The notes under the pieces: generated by a model | Database searches by the model: none | The model's input: only the letters and a program-made list of their open reading frames with translations | What the model was told of the DNA's origin: nothing | Part shown: in pieces, positions 10,491 to 21,570 of the stretch | Layout of the letters: each line of letters starts with the position of its first letter | Numbering within the stretch: the stretch's first letter is position 1 | NCBI GenBank assembly: GCA_026210745.1 | Contig: CP110631.1 | Location: 4,030,001 to 4,094,000 of the forward strand | DNA: 64,000 bases | Reading direction: 5' to 3' | From: Exobasidium rhododendri | Lineage: Eukaryota; Basidiomycota; Exobasidiomycetes; Exobasidiales; Exobasidiaceae | Program-made: the position numbers and the translations under genes

Positions 10491-11750
10491 ATGGCATCCG
10501 CTGCAATCACTGCTTGGGCTCAGCCATACTGCACAAAGGGAGGATTCCCTCACCTTGCTCCTTTTGTTCCCAACGTATTGCAATCACTGAGCATCTGGGT
10601 GGGCCTGCAAATTCTTTCGAATAGGATTTCACCAAAGATCTTCCCTCAGACATGGGCGCACATGAAGCCAGCAAGTCGTGCTTCATGGAACATTCATTGG
10701 GTGGCTCTCGTTCATGCTGTTATCATCACTCCTTTGACAGCTCGAATATGGTGGAACGTGTATCAGCAGGGCGGAATGGGAGGCACCCACATTCTAGGAA
10801 AAGATCGACTGTACGGATTCGATCAAGAGGCAGGTAGCGTCTACGCCATCGCCCTCGGCTACTTTATCTGGGATGCAGTCGTCAGCGCAATGGTGAGTCT
10901 CCGCCACATGCTTGTTAGCTTGTAAAGCAGATTCGTAGCGCATACTCACTGCTTACCTTGCAGTACGATGGTCCTGCATTCGTTGCTCATGGCTTGGTGG
11001 CCATGACAGCTTTCATATTTGTCTATGTGAGTCCCAGGTTGCAGATGGACGATACGAATGAGTACAAGAATGCAGTTGTAGGTCTTACGCTTTCGCCCTT
11101 TTCCTCCCACAGCACCCAATCTTCATGTACGATGGTTTGGGCTTCCTGCTCTGGGAGTTGAGCACTCGTGAGTGTCCCTTGCGAAGATCCACGCTGCGCT
11201 TCACAGAAGTTCCATCACTGACCTCCAGACATCATTCAATGCCACTGCAGCTTTTCTGAACATTCACTGGTTCTTGGACAAATTAGGGAAGACCGGATCA
11301 AAGATGCAACTGGTCAACGCCGTCTTTTTACTGAGCACATATGTTCTTGCAAGATTGACGTTTGGCGTTTACAATTCACTTTCGTTCATGTCGTTCGTCT
11401 ACTTCCCTTCGAAGCCACATTATCCACCGATCCCGACACATATCAAGATCTTCTACACAGTCGGTAACCTGACCTTGAACACCTTGAACTTCATCTGGTT
11501 CAAGGCAATGATTCGAGCCGTTCAAAAACGCTTCGCACCTGTCGATCCTCAAGGTGCCAAATTGGATGCGAAAAAGATTGCTACTGGTAAACAGAGTGTC
11601 AAAGCTGGCGTCAGGGGTTCCCATGATGAACCTTTTGAGAAGCAAGCCGGTGTTGGCAATCACGATTACAGCAGTCATGGTTCTTATTCTGACTCGGAAA
11701 GTAGAGAAGCCAGATGGCGACAACTGTCCAAGAAGGAAGCGGTGCAGTAG
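10491..11750 (+). CDS. TLC-domain (TRAM/LAG1/CLN8) multi-pass membrane protein
   Basis: Four exons: 10491-10892, 10964-11026, 11113-11167, 11251-11750; 339 aa. Hydrophobic segments alternate with short loops, and conserved TLC features are visible: SWNIHWVALVHAVII near residue 64, DAVVSAMYDGPAFVAHGLVAM across the exon 1-2 join, PIFMYDGLGFLLWELS with the acidic residue typical of the family, and PFLNIHWFLDKLG. The last third is cytosolic and rich in Lys/Ser/His. TLC proteins include ceramide synthases and the TLCD/TMEM56 group; the shortness and lack of the ceramide synthase Lag1 motif with paired histidines favour the TMEM56/TLCD type, probably ER or plasma membrane. Substrate unknown. The first splice join is supported because it rebuilds a TLC helix. 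Confidence 0.8.
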
Positions 11751-12149
11751 ATTTCGTACACGGGATGAAAGGTGGAGTGCAATTTGGAGGGAAATGGGAA
11801 GTGGAGAGGAAGAAAGTAAGGAGGGTGACGAGAAGTTTCGGGAGTCTGAATTCTTCGTCTCGCTTTCCCCCCTCCATCCGTGTCTTTATGTACGTGCGGT
11901 ACGATCCAATGATATTTGTGTCAAGTGGAAAGAGTGAAGTCGAGCCTGGCGCAAAACTCTAGTACCTCTACTTACGATCGACAATGCATCGTGTGCGAGG
12001 CAGAGGCTCCTTTTCTGCGCTGCCTGCTGAGAGCACTCAAACTTCATTCGTGGTCTACTTTGCAAGGGTACGATTATACACGCCGGAGAGAGAAGAGGAC
12101 CGAAGGAGGGTAGTAGAGGCGGCCAGATCGTAAAGGAAGGATCCTGACC
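11751..12149. other. Convergent 3' flanks of TLC gene and TMEM16 gene
   Basis: 399 bp between two stop codons facing each other. Purine-rich in the left half; no gene or repeat seen. Confidence 0.55.
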
Positions 12150-14888
12150 TTACTCCCTCTTGGAAGATCCTTGAATGACAGACAAGCCGACATCTCCACC
12201 AACACTTGATGAGCTCCAGAAAGGGTCATTAGACTCAGTTTGAATGCCGACCTTTTCGCTTTTACCTGGCAACGCAGTGTTGGCAAGACCGCTGTGAGAG
12301 AGTGTCTCCTGTCGTTGCTCCCATTCTCTTCTTCGAAGGATCGTCTCCTCTTCCGACCCTTTCCACAGAGCTCTTTCCAAGATGTGACGCACTCCCCCTA
12401 AGGCGATACCGTAGATGTGCTCACTGGCCAAAGCAAGTAAGAGTGCAGCGACGAGAGCCCCTGTAGCGCCCGACGTCGGTAGACTGGACGGAAGTAGGTT
12501 AGAAAAAGAGAGGGGAGATCGAGGTGAATGGGCTGGATCGGTCGGATACAAGATCGAGTTGACAATTTTACCAGGCGAAGCTGTACCGTTGTTGCCACTC
12601 AGCGTCACGCCGGAGTCGTGAAGGTGGGTGCGGAAGGTTGTCTCGTACACGCTGTGTCCTGGCAGATGAGCTTCTGGCGATGGGGAGAACAAGAAGACGA
12701 GGGCCGCATTGAACATGGACGATAACCAAGCAATGAAGCCCTGAAAGTAGACGGGGAAGAGAGAGAGGAAGAGATGCGTCATTGGGAGCAAATCAGCAGA
12801 GTTTTCTAGATGCACACAAGCACTCGCCCACACAGACTCACCAACACTTCAAGCCAGGGCCCAATGCTCTCCACCCGCAGTGGTACTGGTCGGCGAGAAT
12901 TGATTGTAACCTTGAAAGCATCTGATCGTAGTTCAAAGAAATTATTCACAAAGGCCATCACTGGTGCCAGTGGCCACAGCACACTCCAGAGGACCACGTA
13001 ACCGAACTGGCTCGACATTTCTGAAAAGTCGGCGAAGGTATCGTAAATTGGCAATTCCAGCTCTTCGCGAACCCTTGCCAGGAAGGATGAGTTGAACGAG
13101 TCCTGAGGTTTCTTTTCCGTCTCTTTCTTGCCTTGCTTTGATTCTCGGTACTCGGAGACCTTCTTCAAGATGTACGGTAACATGGTCTCGGTGAAAGCTC
13201 CAATGACTTGCGAGGTGGTGAGTGTCGCAAAGAGCTGATTGTGCATTCGATTGGGATTCACTTGAAAGTCGATTGATCCGCTCTTGTTAAACGTCAACTC
13301 TCCTCTCTTTTGCGCTTCGGCAATGCCATCAGCAAAGAGGCCGCTTCGAACGATGTGATCCATGATGTCTTGACCGAAAGGTAGGTAAACAAAGGCGCTG
13401 AGTGTGAGTGCTCCATAAGACACGAGTGCTTGGAGGGCAAACATTTTCAGCGTCATAGAAGAGTAGTGCGTTCTCGGGCTGCTATGGTTCTGCCAGGGAG
13501 AGGAGTATTTAAAATTAGAGAAAAGACACTCCGCAAGGCTCATCATGACCAGACGCTCGACTCACCTCCCATGAAGTCAGCGAGCCGGCCGTCTTCTGCC
13601 AAGCCCCCATGATCTGCGGCACACAAATGGAAAAGAGCGCCATTGGGATGTGGGGAATTAGGGCCTTTCCTGGGCCATCCTGATGTGAGCGGGAGGAGGA
13701 GGAGGAGGAGAAAAGCTGATAAGTGCGAGATTACGCAGAGCAGGATCGACTAGAAGACTACTAACGTATAATTTCGATACGAAAACTTCCACGACAAACA
13801 TCGTCGTAAGGACAGCGCCCAAGAGAGCGGCAAAGAAGAGCATGACAGGTATACTGCATGCGATTCGGAACTCCCTTCTCCACCATTCAAACACCTCCTC
13901 ATCTTCACCGGTAGCGGCATCCTTTCTTGTAATCCTAGGCTTAAATTCCTTTCTCCGTGGATCCACATTCGTCACGCCCGATGTCCCCCATCGAACGGCG
14001 AATTTGCGCTCCTTCATGCGCCATAATTCGACAAAAACGAGCGACCAGGAGACCAAGAGGAGGGAGTATACTGGGTGAAATGGGGCACCGGCAGCCCAGA
14101 ATGCTAGGCCTACCGCAGCAATCGAGGAGAGGGACTGGAAGTAGAAATTGAGAAAGCCAAAGTACAAAGCAACGTGCTCGCCAAAGTGTTCCCGGATCGA
14201 GTCGAGTCTGACCGGAATGTAGGATAAGCGATGCATCCTTTCGCTCGTCCATTCGTCGCGCTACTCACTCTTTTATATTGATCTGAAGGGCAGAGCTTAA
14301 GTTGGCCCAACGTTTGAGCCATGCCTGATTGTAGATGGGATCATGAAGGGGACTCATGCTCTTCACATTCGGGTATTCTTTTGACCCTACCAGAATCCCA
14401 GCACCGCGAGGAGCAGAAAGAGTGAGCAAGTCATACGTATGTCTGGCTCTTTCTGCACTGGAGAATGTTTGTGCTTGATCTTTGATAGCACCCTTTCCCA
14501 TCGAAGAAGATCGAGATAGACTGCTCATGGAAGCCGGTTCAACTGAGCTCTTCACGTCATGCAGGAAATCGCTCAGACTTTCTTCCCGGCCCCTCTGAAT
14601 CAACAGTTCGTCTGGCGCTCTCACAAAGATCAGCACTTTTCCACTGGATGGTTTTCCCTCGCGAGTGGTACTCTGAAGTCCCACAGACTGGATCTGTTTA
14701 AGGATTTGCTGATATTCTGATGCAATTTGGCTCGTCTCAGACGCAGGTGCCTTTTCCTTTGTCTTGAGGTACTTTGTCGGCACACCCTGAAAGACAATCA
14801 CGAAGTCGACTTGAGGATCACCATTGTCCTTGCTAGGGACGTCGGGTGGAAGGCTCTGCAATGCTGGAGCGTGTTCCGTAACCGACAT
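12150..14888 (-). CDS. IST2: Anoctamin/TMEM16 family scramblase or channel (Ist2/afTMEM16-like)
   Basis: Five exons: 14888-14269, 14207-13735, 13669-13566, 13489-12842, 12740-12150; 811 aa with all junctions in frame. The start is the first in-frame ATG (MSVTEHAP). A ferredoxin-like cytosolic N terminus (DFVIVFQGVPTKYLKT) precedes the TM core. Core motifs parallel Aspergillus afTMEM16: LDSIREHFGEHVALYFGF, SLVFVELWRMKE, YGALTLSAFVYLPFGQDI, IDFQVNPNRMHNQLFATLTT, then DTFADFSEMSSQFGYVVLWS with NNFFELRSDAFKVTINSRRP, which hold the acidic calcium-site residues of helices 6-8, and ALASEHIYGIALGGVRHILE near the end. Fungal members scramble phospholipids or tether ER to plasma membrane. The tail is shorter than in yeast Ist2 and lacks an obvious polybasic PIP2-binding end, so a scramblase role is more likely than Ist2-type tethering. 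Confidence 0.9.
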
Positions 14889-15475
14889 ATCTGGTGGATC
14901 AGTGGTGAAGAGCAGGTCGAGAGAAGTGAGAGAGAAGGAAGATTGCCATTTCCACCAATTGATAGGCGAAAGCACTGCACTGCCTGTGAGGCTCGCGCAC
15001 AGGCTTTGTGACCTTTTGACGTCATTTCTTCCTTTCCCCCCTTTGCGCGTGTCTCCTCTCGCTGCACTGGGGACTCTGAGGGCCGGAAGAGAGACGGGTA
15101 CGCTTGTCACCGTGTGTGGACCATGTCAATACTTGAGGCGGCCAAAGCGTAGCAATTGAGAAGCGTCAACAACTATCTCAGCTGCGAGACTCAAATGCAA
15201 GGGGTTGATGCTTACCGAGAACTGCCAATGAACAATCAGACGACAAGGCAGGTGTCGAAGTATGTCGCACCGTGGTTCTGATATGTAGTATCTACACATG
15301 CACGTCTTCTGACTGTTGCAAAGAGCATGATACAGCTGATCCACGGCCTGCAGTATGCGACGGCGATGACGAGACGTGAGGCCGGCCAGTCCTTCCTTCC
15401 CACCATCCGACTCTTTGAATCTTGCTCATCCCTGCCCCTGCTCAATCTGCACACCAACATAAAATAAACACAACA
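14889..15475. other. Divergent upstream region of TMEM16 gene and orphan gene
   Basis: 587 bp between two start codons. The TMEM16 frame stays open upstream to about 15110 but without an ATG. No motif stands out. Confidence 0.5.
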
Positions 15476-17041
15476 ATGTTTCGTACACAACGACACCATC
15501 ACTCCAAGAGGACAGAGAGTCTTCCGATCATCCCTCGCTTTTCTGATTTGCGGATGAGAAGCAAAAAGAGTAGAGTAGGAACACTGGAAGGTCTTGACCC
15601 TCCTTCGTACTCGGACACTGCGTTGCAGCAGCACGACATTGGCCAGCAACCATCAGCGCGAGCACGATCGTCAAGAAGCCTGTTGTCCCTTTGGCGGTCC
15701 AAGCAACTGAGTGCGACGGCAGAGAGCTCAAGAGCTGCTACGAAACGTAGCGCAGAAAGTGGCCCGCGCCCTGAGAATGCTTCACTACCGATTGTCAAGG
15801 ACAAGCCAGTCTGCTTGCTGCTACCGCAAGACTCCTTAGTTTGCCTCGCTCCAATGCCAAAGGTAGTTAACAAAGCGTCAATGAGCTTTCCGAATCATCT
15901 GCGTGCGAGGTGTCGACAATCCGTCTCATACTCCCACCAGAGCTCTCTTCAAAGCACCCCTTTGCATGGCTTAATAGGTGGTAGTCTTCAACCATGGTGG
16001 AGCACGACGAAGCGGTCAGCTGATGTAGCCGTGGCTGCGAGTTCTTGCGTTACAGATAAATTCACACCCTTGCAAGGAAGTAGATCGACTGATGTAGGAG
16101 AAATTGACTATTTCAACTGCAAGCGTTCGGTGCGAATCGCAGCTGTTCCCGACAAGGAAGAGGAAGGGAGGCTGCTCAGCGGTATCGTTACACCGCTTGC
16201 CATTAGCGAGAAGAACAACTGCGGCGACGAGTCAATCGGTGCAAGCGAGACGTCGTTCATGACGTGCCTATCCGTTCCTGTACAGTGTGAGATGCTGGAG
16301 GACGTGATGAAGTCATCAATGAATACCCAGCCCATTTCACTGTTCGGGACGCCTGACACCCTCGCCCCTTCTTCTCACGACTCCGACACTCTCGCCGACG
16401 AAACGCGGTCGATCGAAAGATGGGGGGACGAGACGGAAGGCTTCGCTATGGAAGCTTTCGAGGAGCACGTCGAGCACTACGTCAAAGCCGAGCAGCCGAG
16501 TCGACAAGAAAGGCTGAGGCAGTGGTCTAGTCATGAGCACTTTGGTTCTTTCGAACGTGACACGAGCTCATCTTCTCCTACGGTCGCTCCAGTGGTAAGA
16601 GAGCGCCTTCGAAACCAAGTGAGCCTCACCGACTTTCTTTTCGAGCTTCGAGAAAGCGCTCGAGAAGTCTGCGGTGACGAATCGTATGGGTCAAGTTTCT
16701 TCTCTGAAGAAGAGGAGAATTCCCTGCAGATATGTCAAGCGTGGAGAGGCAGCGTTGCGTTTGCTGAACTGGGAGCAAGTTTGGCAAACGTTCCGCTTCA
16801 ACATACCTCCTCGGAAGACACCACCAAGAGGGAAGGATCGAGTGGAGAACCTTCTCTACTGCACAAGTGTAGTCGAGTCAGTATGGGCCCGACGAATCTC
16901 GACACGATTGCAGAGAATTCCCTTGATTCCAAGCAAGACTTCACCGATGACTCCATGGACAACTTCGACTTGTGCTCTCACTTGCTCAAACGAGCTAAAG
17001 AGTGTAATGAACGGGGGTCTCTTGCTCGCAAGACTCTCTGA
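15476..17041 (+). CDS. Hypothetical serine-rich protein with PPxY motif
   Basis: Single-exon frame; the first convincing ATG (15476) gives 521 aa starting MFRTQRHHHSKRTES. I do not recognise the family. The protein is Ser/Thr/Glu-rich, with a basic N terminus (RMRSKKSR), a PPSY (PPxY) motif at about residues 42-45 that could recruit WW-domain proteins such as Rsp5/Nedd4 ligases, and acidic patches later (GDETEGFAMEAFEEHVEHYV, FSEEEEN). No signal peptide, transmembrane segment or catalytic motif is visible. Length, uninterrupted frame and codon use like its neighbours argue that it is real. Its stop lies 71 bp from that of the convergent phosphopantetheinyl transferase gene. Confidence 0.65.
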   Translation: MFRTQRHHHSKRTESLPIIPRFSDLRMRSKKSRVGTLEGLDPPSYSDTALQQHDIGQQPSARARSSRSLLSLWRSKQLSATAESSRAATKRSAESGPRPENASLPIVKDKPVCLLLPQDSLVCLAPMPKVVNKASMSFPNHLRARCRQSVSYSHQSSLQSTPLHGLIGGSLQPWWSTTKRSADVAVAASSCVTDKFTPLQGSRSTDVGEIDYFNCKRSVRIAAVPDKEEEGRLLSGIVTPLAISEKNNCGDESIGASETSFMTCLSVPVQCEMLEDVMKSSMNTQPISLFGTPDTLAPSSHDSDTLADETRSIERWGDETEGFAMEAFEEHVEHYVKAEQPSRQERLRQWSSHEHFGSFERDTSSSSPTVAPVVRERLRNQVSLTDFLFELRESAREVCGDESYGSSFFSEEEENSLQICQAWRGSVAFAELGASLANVPLQHTSSEDTTKREGSSGEPSLLHKCSRVSMGPTNLDTIAENSLDSKQDFTDDSMDNFDLCSHLLKRAKECNERGSLARKTL

Positions 17042-17112
17042 CGATGCATGTGCATGAGAGCATCAAGCATTGCAATCTTTTCTCACTCTACAACTATCTT
17101 TGTACACCACGT

Positions 17113-18198
17113 TTATCTATCACTTATGGCCACTTTTGAAGCATCAACAAGTCCATCCATAGTCCATCTACGCAGGATACCCTCCTTTTCTGCAGCTTCC
17201 GCTTCCATCGTACGTAGGGTGACCTCCTCCCCTTTGTTGTTTTTGTTGCTGTTGCTGTTGGTTCGCAACACGACAAGCAGAGATTCCAGCCCCGTGCCTG
17301 CGCCTGACCTTCGATTACGACTCTGACCCGGCGGAAGAACGATCTCAGAGATATTCAGACCGTATTCAGGCATTCCAGATAGTTTGAGCGTGACACTATC
17401 TGCCCTTCTATCGATGTCGATATCCTGGAAGTCATGAGAAAGTCCTAGTCCCTTTGATTTCGTGTAAGCTTCCTTGTACGTCCAAAGTATGTACAATCTC
17501 TTAAGTTGCTCATATTGAACTCGATCGAGAGAAGGCGGCAATTGGCAATGCGTGACAAAGGTGTCGGCAGTGGATAGCGCCATGATCCAATTGCGCTCTC
17601 GGGGTGTTAGTGTGATGTCCATCGTGTCGACGAAATCACCAACCGTCTTTGCAAACCGAGGTAGATGGATCTCCATCACATCGACACCCACTACAGGTGC
17701 ACGTATTTGATCTTGATCCTGGCCTGATCCAGAGAAAGCAATGGCAACCCAGTCTCCATCATGGGTGATATTATAGTCAAAGTCGAGCACAGGAAAGGAC
17801 TGCAGCGGCACAAATTGTTCAGCAAGGATGATAGTTCCACTCTCGCTTCCTTCATCACTTACCAGGAAAGGTCTGCCTTCTTTTGTGGTCTGAAAGAGCA
17901 TCTCATTCCAGGAAACAGTCTTTTTCAGGGTAGTGACAGCTAGTCTTACCAGTAATTTGCCCGCTAATGAGCCTACAAGCATGCTCCATCAGCATGTATA
18001 TCTCTTTTGTCTCAACAATTCCACTGTCAAGTCGTACGCACGAATTTGATCAATCTCCCGTATAAATCGCTTGACCTTCGCTTGTTCTTCCGCAGCGTTG
18101 GCAAGACAAGAAGCAATCAAGCGTTCTCCCTTCTCGTTTCCCTTCCAGAGATCGTATGCTGAAACATCGACAGCCCATATCTGGACCAGATCGTCCAT
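17113..18198 (-). CDS. 4'-phosphopantetheinyl transferase, Sfp/Lys5/NpgA type
   Basis: Two exons, 18198-18042 and 17972-17113, with a 69-nt intron; 338 aa. The join reads DQIRSLAGKLLVRLAV, the helix that follows KVKRFIREID in Sfp-type enzymes. Diagnostic motifs: VVGVDVMEI (magnesium-binding G(I/V)D) in the middle and LWTYKEAYTKSKGLGL (WxxKEAxxK) further on; the NITHDGDWVAIAFSG block is also typical. The enzyme moves 4'-phosphopantetheine from CoA to carrier domains, e.g. Lys2 aminoadipate reductase in lysine synthesis and any polyketide or peptide synthetases. The last about 60 residues are weakly conserved and asparagine-rich (NSNSNKNNKGEE). Divergent from TOP3 across a 311-bp gap that contains a poly-C tract. 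Confidence 0.92.
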
Positions 18199-18509
18199 GT
18201 CAGCGTCCAGCTCATGCGAAACGTCGAGGAGAATGCCAAACGCACGTCGCCCTGGGAATTGGCGTGTCGCGCGTTTGAGAAGTAAATATTCTTATTTTCT
18301 CGCAGACCAACACCACTCCCCCCCCCCCCCCCCCCGCCCCCCACTACCAAGGGCTCATGCGTGTGTGATTAACGTGATTCTTTCTTGCTCCTACCTTCCA
18401 ACCTTCCTTGACGTCTTCCCCTTCTGAGCCACCTGCGACACTGCCGCTTCCGACAGCCTTCCACTCCTTTCCCTCTTCTGTCTCCTCGAGAAATGGTGTT
18501 CGGGCGATT
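18199..18509. promoter_or_regulatory. Divergent promoter PPTase/TOP3
   Basis: 311-bp gap between two opposed start codons, containing the C18-G-C6 tract listed separately. The TOP3 frame is open upstream of its ATG (to 18408) but without another ATG. Confidence 0.45.
18318..18342. repeat. Poly-C tract C18-G-C6
   Basis: Eighteen cytosines (18318-18335), one G, then six more cytosines. On the minus strand this is a long G-run with quadruplex potential. Homopolymers of this length are error-prone in sequencing and assembly, so the exact length is unsure. Confidence 0.9.
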
Positions 18510-21265
18510 ATGAAGATTCTATGCGTGGCTGAGAAGCCGAGTATCGCTAAGTCTATCTCAGGAATTCTATCCAGCGGAAATGGACTCAATAATCGACCTG
18601 GCAAAGACAAATACTGCCGCAACTTTGAATTTCAGTATCGCATGCCACCGGACCGCAATTTTGGAGCTAGAGCAGGTTCCAGTAGTGATGGGATGATAGA
18701 TATGGTCGTGACAAGCGTCAAGGGTCACCTAATGAGTCAGGACTTCCCAGAGTCATATAAAAAGTGGACGTCATGCTCGCCGAGTGAGCTCTTCACCGCT
18801 CCAATCGAGACTTTCGTGAGCAAGGACTGCAAGCAGGTCGCACAGAATTTGAAAGATGAGGCGAGAAGAGCCGACGTCCTCATGATCTGGACCGACTGTG
18901 ATCGTGAAGGAGAGCATATAGGTACAGAGGTAGTCAAAGTTTGCCGTCAAGTCAACCCAAGGATCGAGGTGAAAAGGGCAAAGTTCAGTGCTATCATTGC
19001 AAAGTGAGCCTTACAAACGAATGCCGTCAGAGTGATGCTTGCCCTCTTTCTTACATCTCCCCTCTGACCTTCTCCTCCAACAGTCAAATCCATCGCGCTG
19101 CGCAAAACCCAGTCGAGCTAGACTGGCGAGCGGCGGAGGCTGTTGAATCAAGAATGGAATTAGATCTTCGATTGGGAGCGGCTTTCACTCGTCTTCAATG
19201 TCTGAATCTACAGCAGCATAATGCTGAGCTACAGAAGAGAGTCATCAGCTATGGTGAGTATCAGGAACGCGATTACCCTAGTGACACACTGATGACTGAC
19301 GACTTTCTTTCGGATCATCTATCGCAAGGTCCTTGTCAGTTTCCTACGCTTGGGTTCGTCGTGGACAGGTACATCGTTGCGAGGGACTTTGTTTCTGAAG
19401 CGTTCTGGTACATCTCTGTCTTTGATAAGAGGCAAGACATGGAGGTAGACTTTCGATGGTCCCGCAATCATCTGATGGATCGTCAAGCCGTACGTGCCAT
19501 CTTTCAGCGATGTCAAGCTAATCGAGAAGCCACAGTGACGAAAGTGACCAGCAAACAGACTCGAAAATTCAAGCCTTCACCCTTGACGACTGTTGAATTG
19601 CAAAAGGCAGGAGGTAGACTGCTGAGAATGGCGCCGAAGAAAGTGCTTGATGTCGCTGAGAAGCTCTACCAGCGGGGAATTCTCTCCTATCCTAGAACAG
19701 AGACAGATCAGTACGACAAAGATTTCGACTTTCAAACGTTGATCAGTAAGCAAGTTGCTGACTCCAATTGGGGTACGTATGCTTCCCGATTGAGTAATGT
19801 AGAGGGCGGAGCGTTTGAAAAGCCCGTCAATGGCAGAAAAAACGATCAGGCGCATCCCCCCATTCACCCAGCTCGTCACGCAGGTGACCTTGCAGGAGAC
19901 GAGAAGAAGGTGTACGATTACATTACCAGGCGCTTCCTGGCTAGCTGCAGCAAACATGCTGTCGGAAATCAAACGACTGTTGATCTGGACATTGCAAAAG
20001 AAGTGTTCACTGCCAGCGGTGTGGTGGTGCTGGAAAGGAACTACCTTGAGATCTACACCTTTGACAAGTGGGGAGGACCGGCACTCCCGCAATATCAACA
20101 GGGGGAACACTTTATTCCTGCCAAGATGGAGATGAAAGAGGGAGAAACGACAAGGCCAAAATTACTCACCGAAGCTGATCTAGTCTCTCTGATGGACAAG
20201 AATGGGATTGGAACAGATGCTACGATAGCCGAGCACATTGCCAAGATCATCGAGAGAGAATACGTCAAACTACTGAAGGAAGGACAGATCAACTACTTGA
20301 TACCTTCCGAGCTAGGTATGGGATTGGTGGAGGGGTACAATGCGATTGAGTTCGATGGCAACAAAAGTCTGTGCAAACCATTACTACGGAAGGAGACGGA
20401 GGAGAGAATGACGCTCATCTGTCAAGGAACCAGGACGAAAGAGGAGACTGTGCAGCAAAGCCTGAGTGAATACAGAGTCGTCTTTGATAAGACAAAGCAA
20501 GACATCGGCAAACTAATCGAGCGGGTTGGGGCAAACCTGCGCGGCGAGTATGCTCAGGGTGAAGGTCATACTGAGGTCAGCTCAGCGACCACATCGTACG
20601 ATCAGGAGACCGGCGGCATCCAACGACGTGCTGAGAACAGAGATGAGCCCTCGGTGCTTGTTATTGACGATGATGATGATGATGATGATGACGACGACAA
20701 CAACAACGATGACGACACTGACGACGTGGATGATGTGATTTCTGTACTACCAGGTCGAAGGGAAGGAAGAAATGCTACGACTGTTCCTACAAGAGGCATT
20801 CCTTCTCGAGCAACTGGTCGAGGCGGTCTGACGTCTAGTGAAATGTCGGCAAACGCTCCGTCTGCTTCGTCTTCTAGAAGAACGGGCGACGGCAATTTTG
20901 CTTCCTATAATGCAAGTGCCACTGGCAGTGCAACGACCCATCGGACAACACCGGATGTATGCTTCACCTGCGGAGAAAGTGGTCACTGGAGTCATGCATG
21001 TCCAACACGGCGAGATGCTTCCAGAGCGAATGGCGACGCTGGTAACGGTGCTTCTCATAACAACAACACTGTGAATCGCTCTAGACCGGCGGACATGACG
21101 TGTTTCACCTGTGGCGAAGGAGGTCACTGGGCCAGCGACTGCACAAGCAACGACAACCAACGCAGTTCGAAGCGGCCTAGAGGTGCATTAAACAGTCGAG
21201 GAGCATCCAGCAGGGGCTTGAGCAGCCGCGGAGGCTCTGTGAGAAGCCGAGGTAGACATCGATGA
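18510..21265 (+). CDS. TOP3: DNA topoisomerase III (type IA) with C-terminal CCHC zinc knuckles
   Basis: Three exons: 18510-19003, 19084-19253, 19329-21265; 866 aa. The ATG at 18510 gives MKILCVAEKPSIAKSI, the Toprim start of type IA enzymes. DCDREGEHIG carries the metal-binding acidic residues; FSAIIANQIHRAAQNP spans intron 1; GPCQFPTLGFVVDR follows intron 2; GILSYPRTETDQYD contains the catalytic tyrosine (about residue 342); NDQAHPPIHP and LVSLMDKNGIGTDATIAEHI complete the core. With Sgs1/BLM and Rmi1 it dissolves double Holliday junctions. The tail after about residue 640 is unusual: an aspartate run encoded by GAT repeats (about 20668-20720), a Ser-rich linker, two zinc knuckles (CFTCGESGHWSHAC and CFTCGEGGHWASDC) and an RG/SRG-rich end. 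Yeast Top3 lacks the knuckles. Confidence 0.95.
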
Positions 21266-21570
21266 CGTTCGAAGTCACCCACAAAGTGAGAATGAGAGCG
21301 CAGTCTGATACATACATTCGAAGGTCTTCACGTTCACTTCTATAATTACAATTTTGTTTCGTTTTCTTTCATCCTGTGAAATGTACTTATTCACATACTT
21401 GAGAGGACGTCAGGGGAGCAAAAAGTGGGAGGGAAGAGGAGAGCGGGCAGAGGCAGTGGCACGCAAGGAGATGGTGTATGCAAGGGAGAGTTGAACGGAT
21501 CACTAAGAGCTTTGCTCTATCCAGAACAGAAAAGCGCGGAATTCATCCAAATCTTCCGATGAGAGTGTGT
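21266..21570. other. Convergent 3' flanks of TOP3 and bHLH gene
   Basis: 305 bp between facing stop codons; purine-rich around 21411-21470. No gene, repeat or hairpin of note. Confidence 0.5.

Noticed and set aside
14889-15110. N-terminal extension of the TMEM16 gene to 15110
   Set aside because: The upstream frame begins with GTG, not ATG; the first ATG is at 14888, which also gives a normal length.
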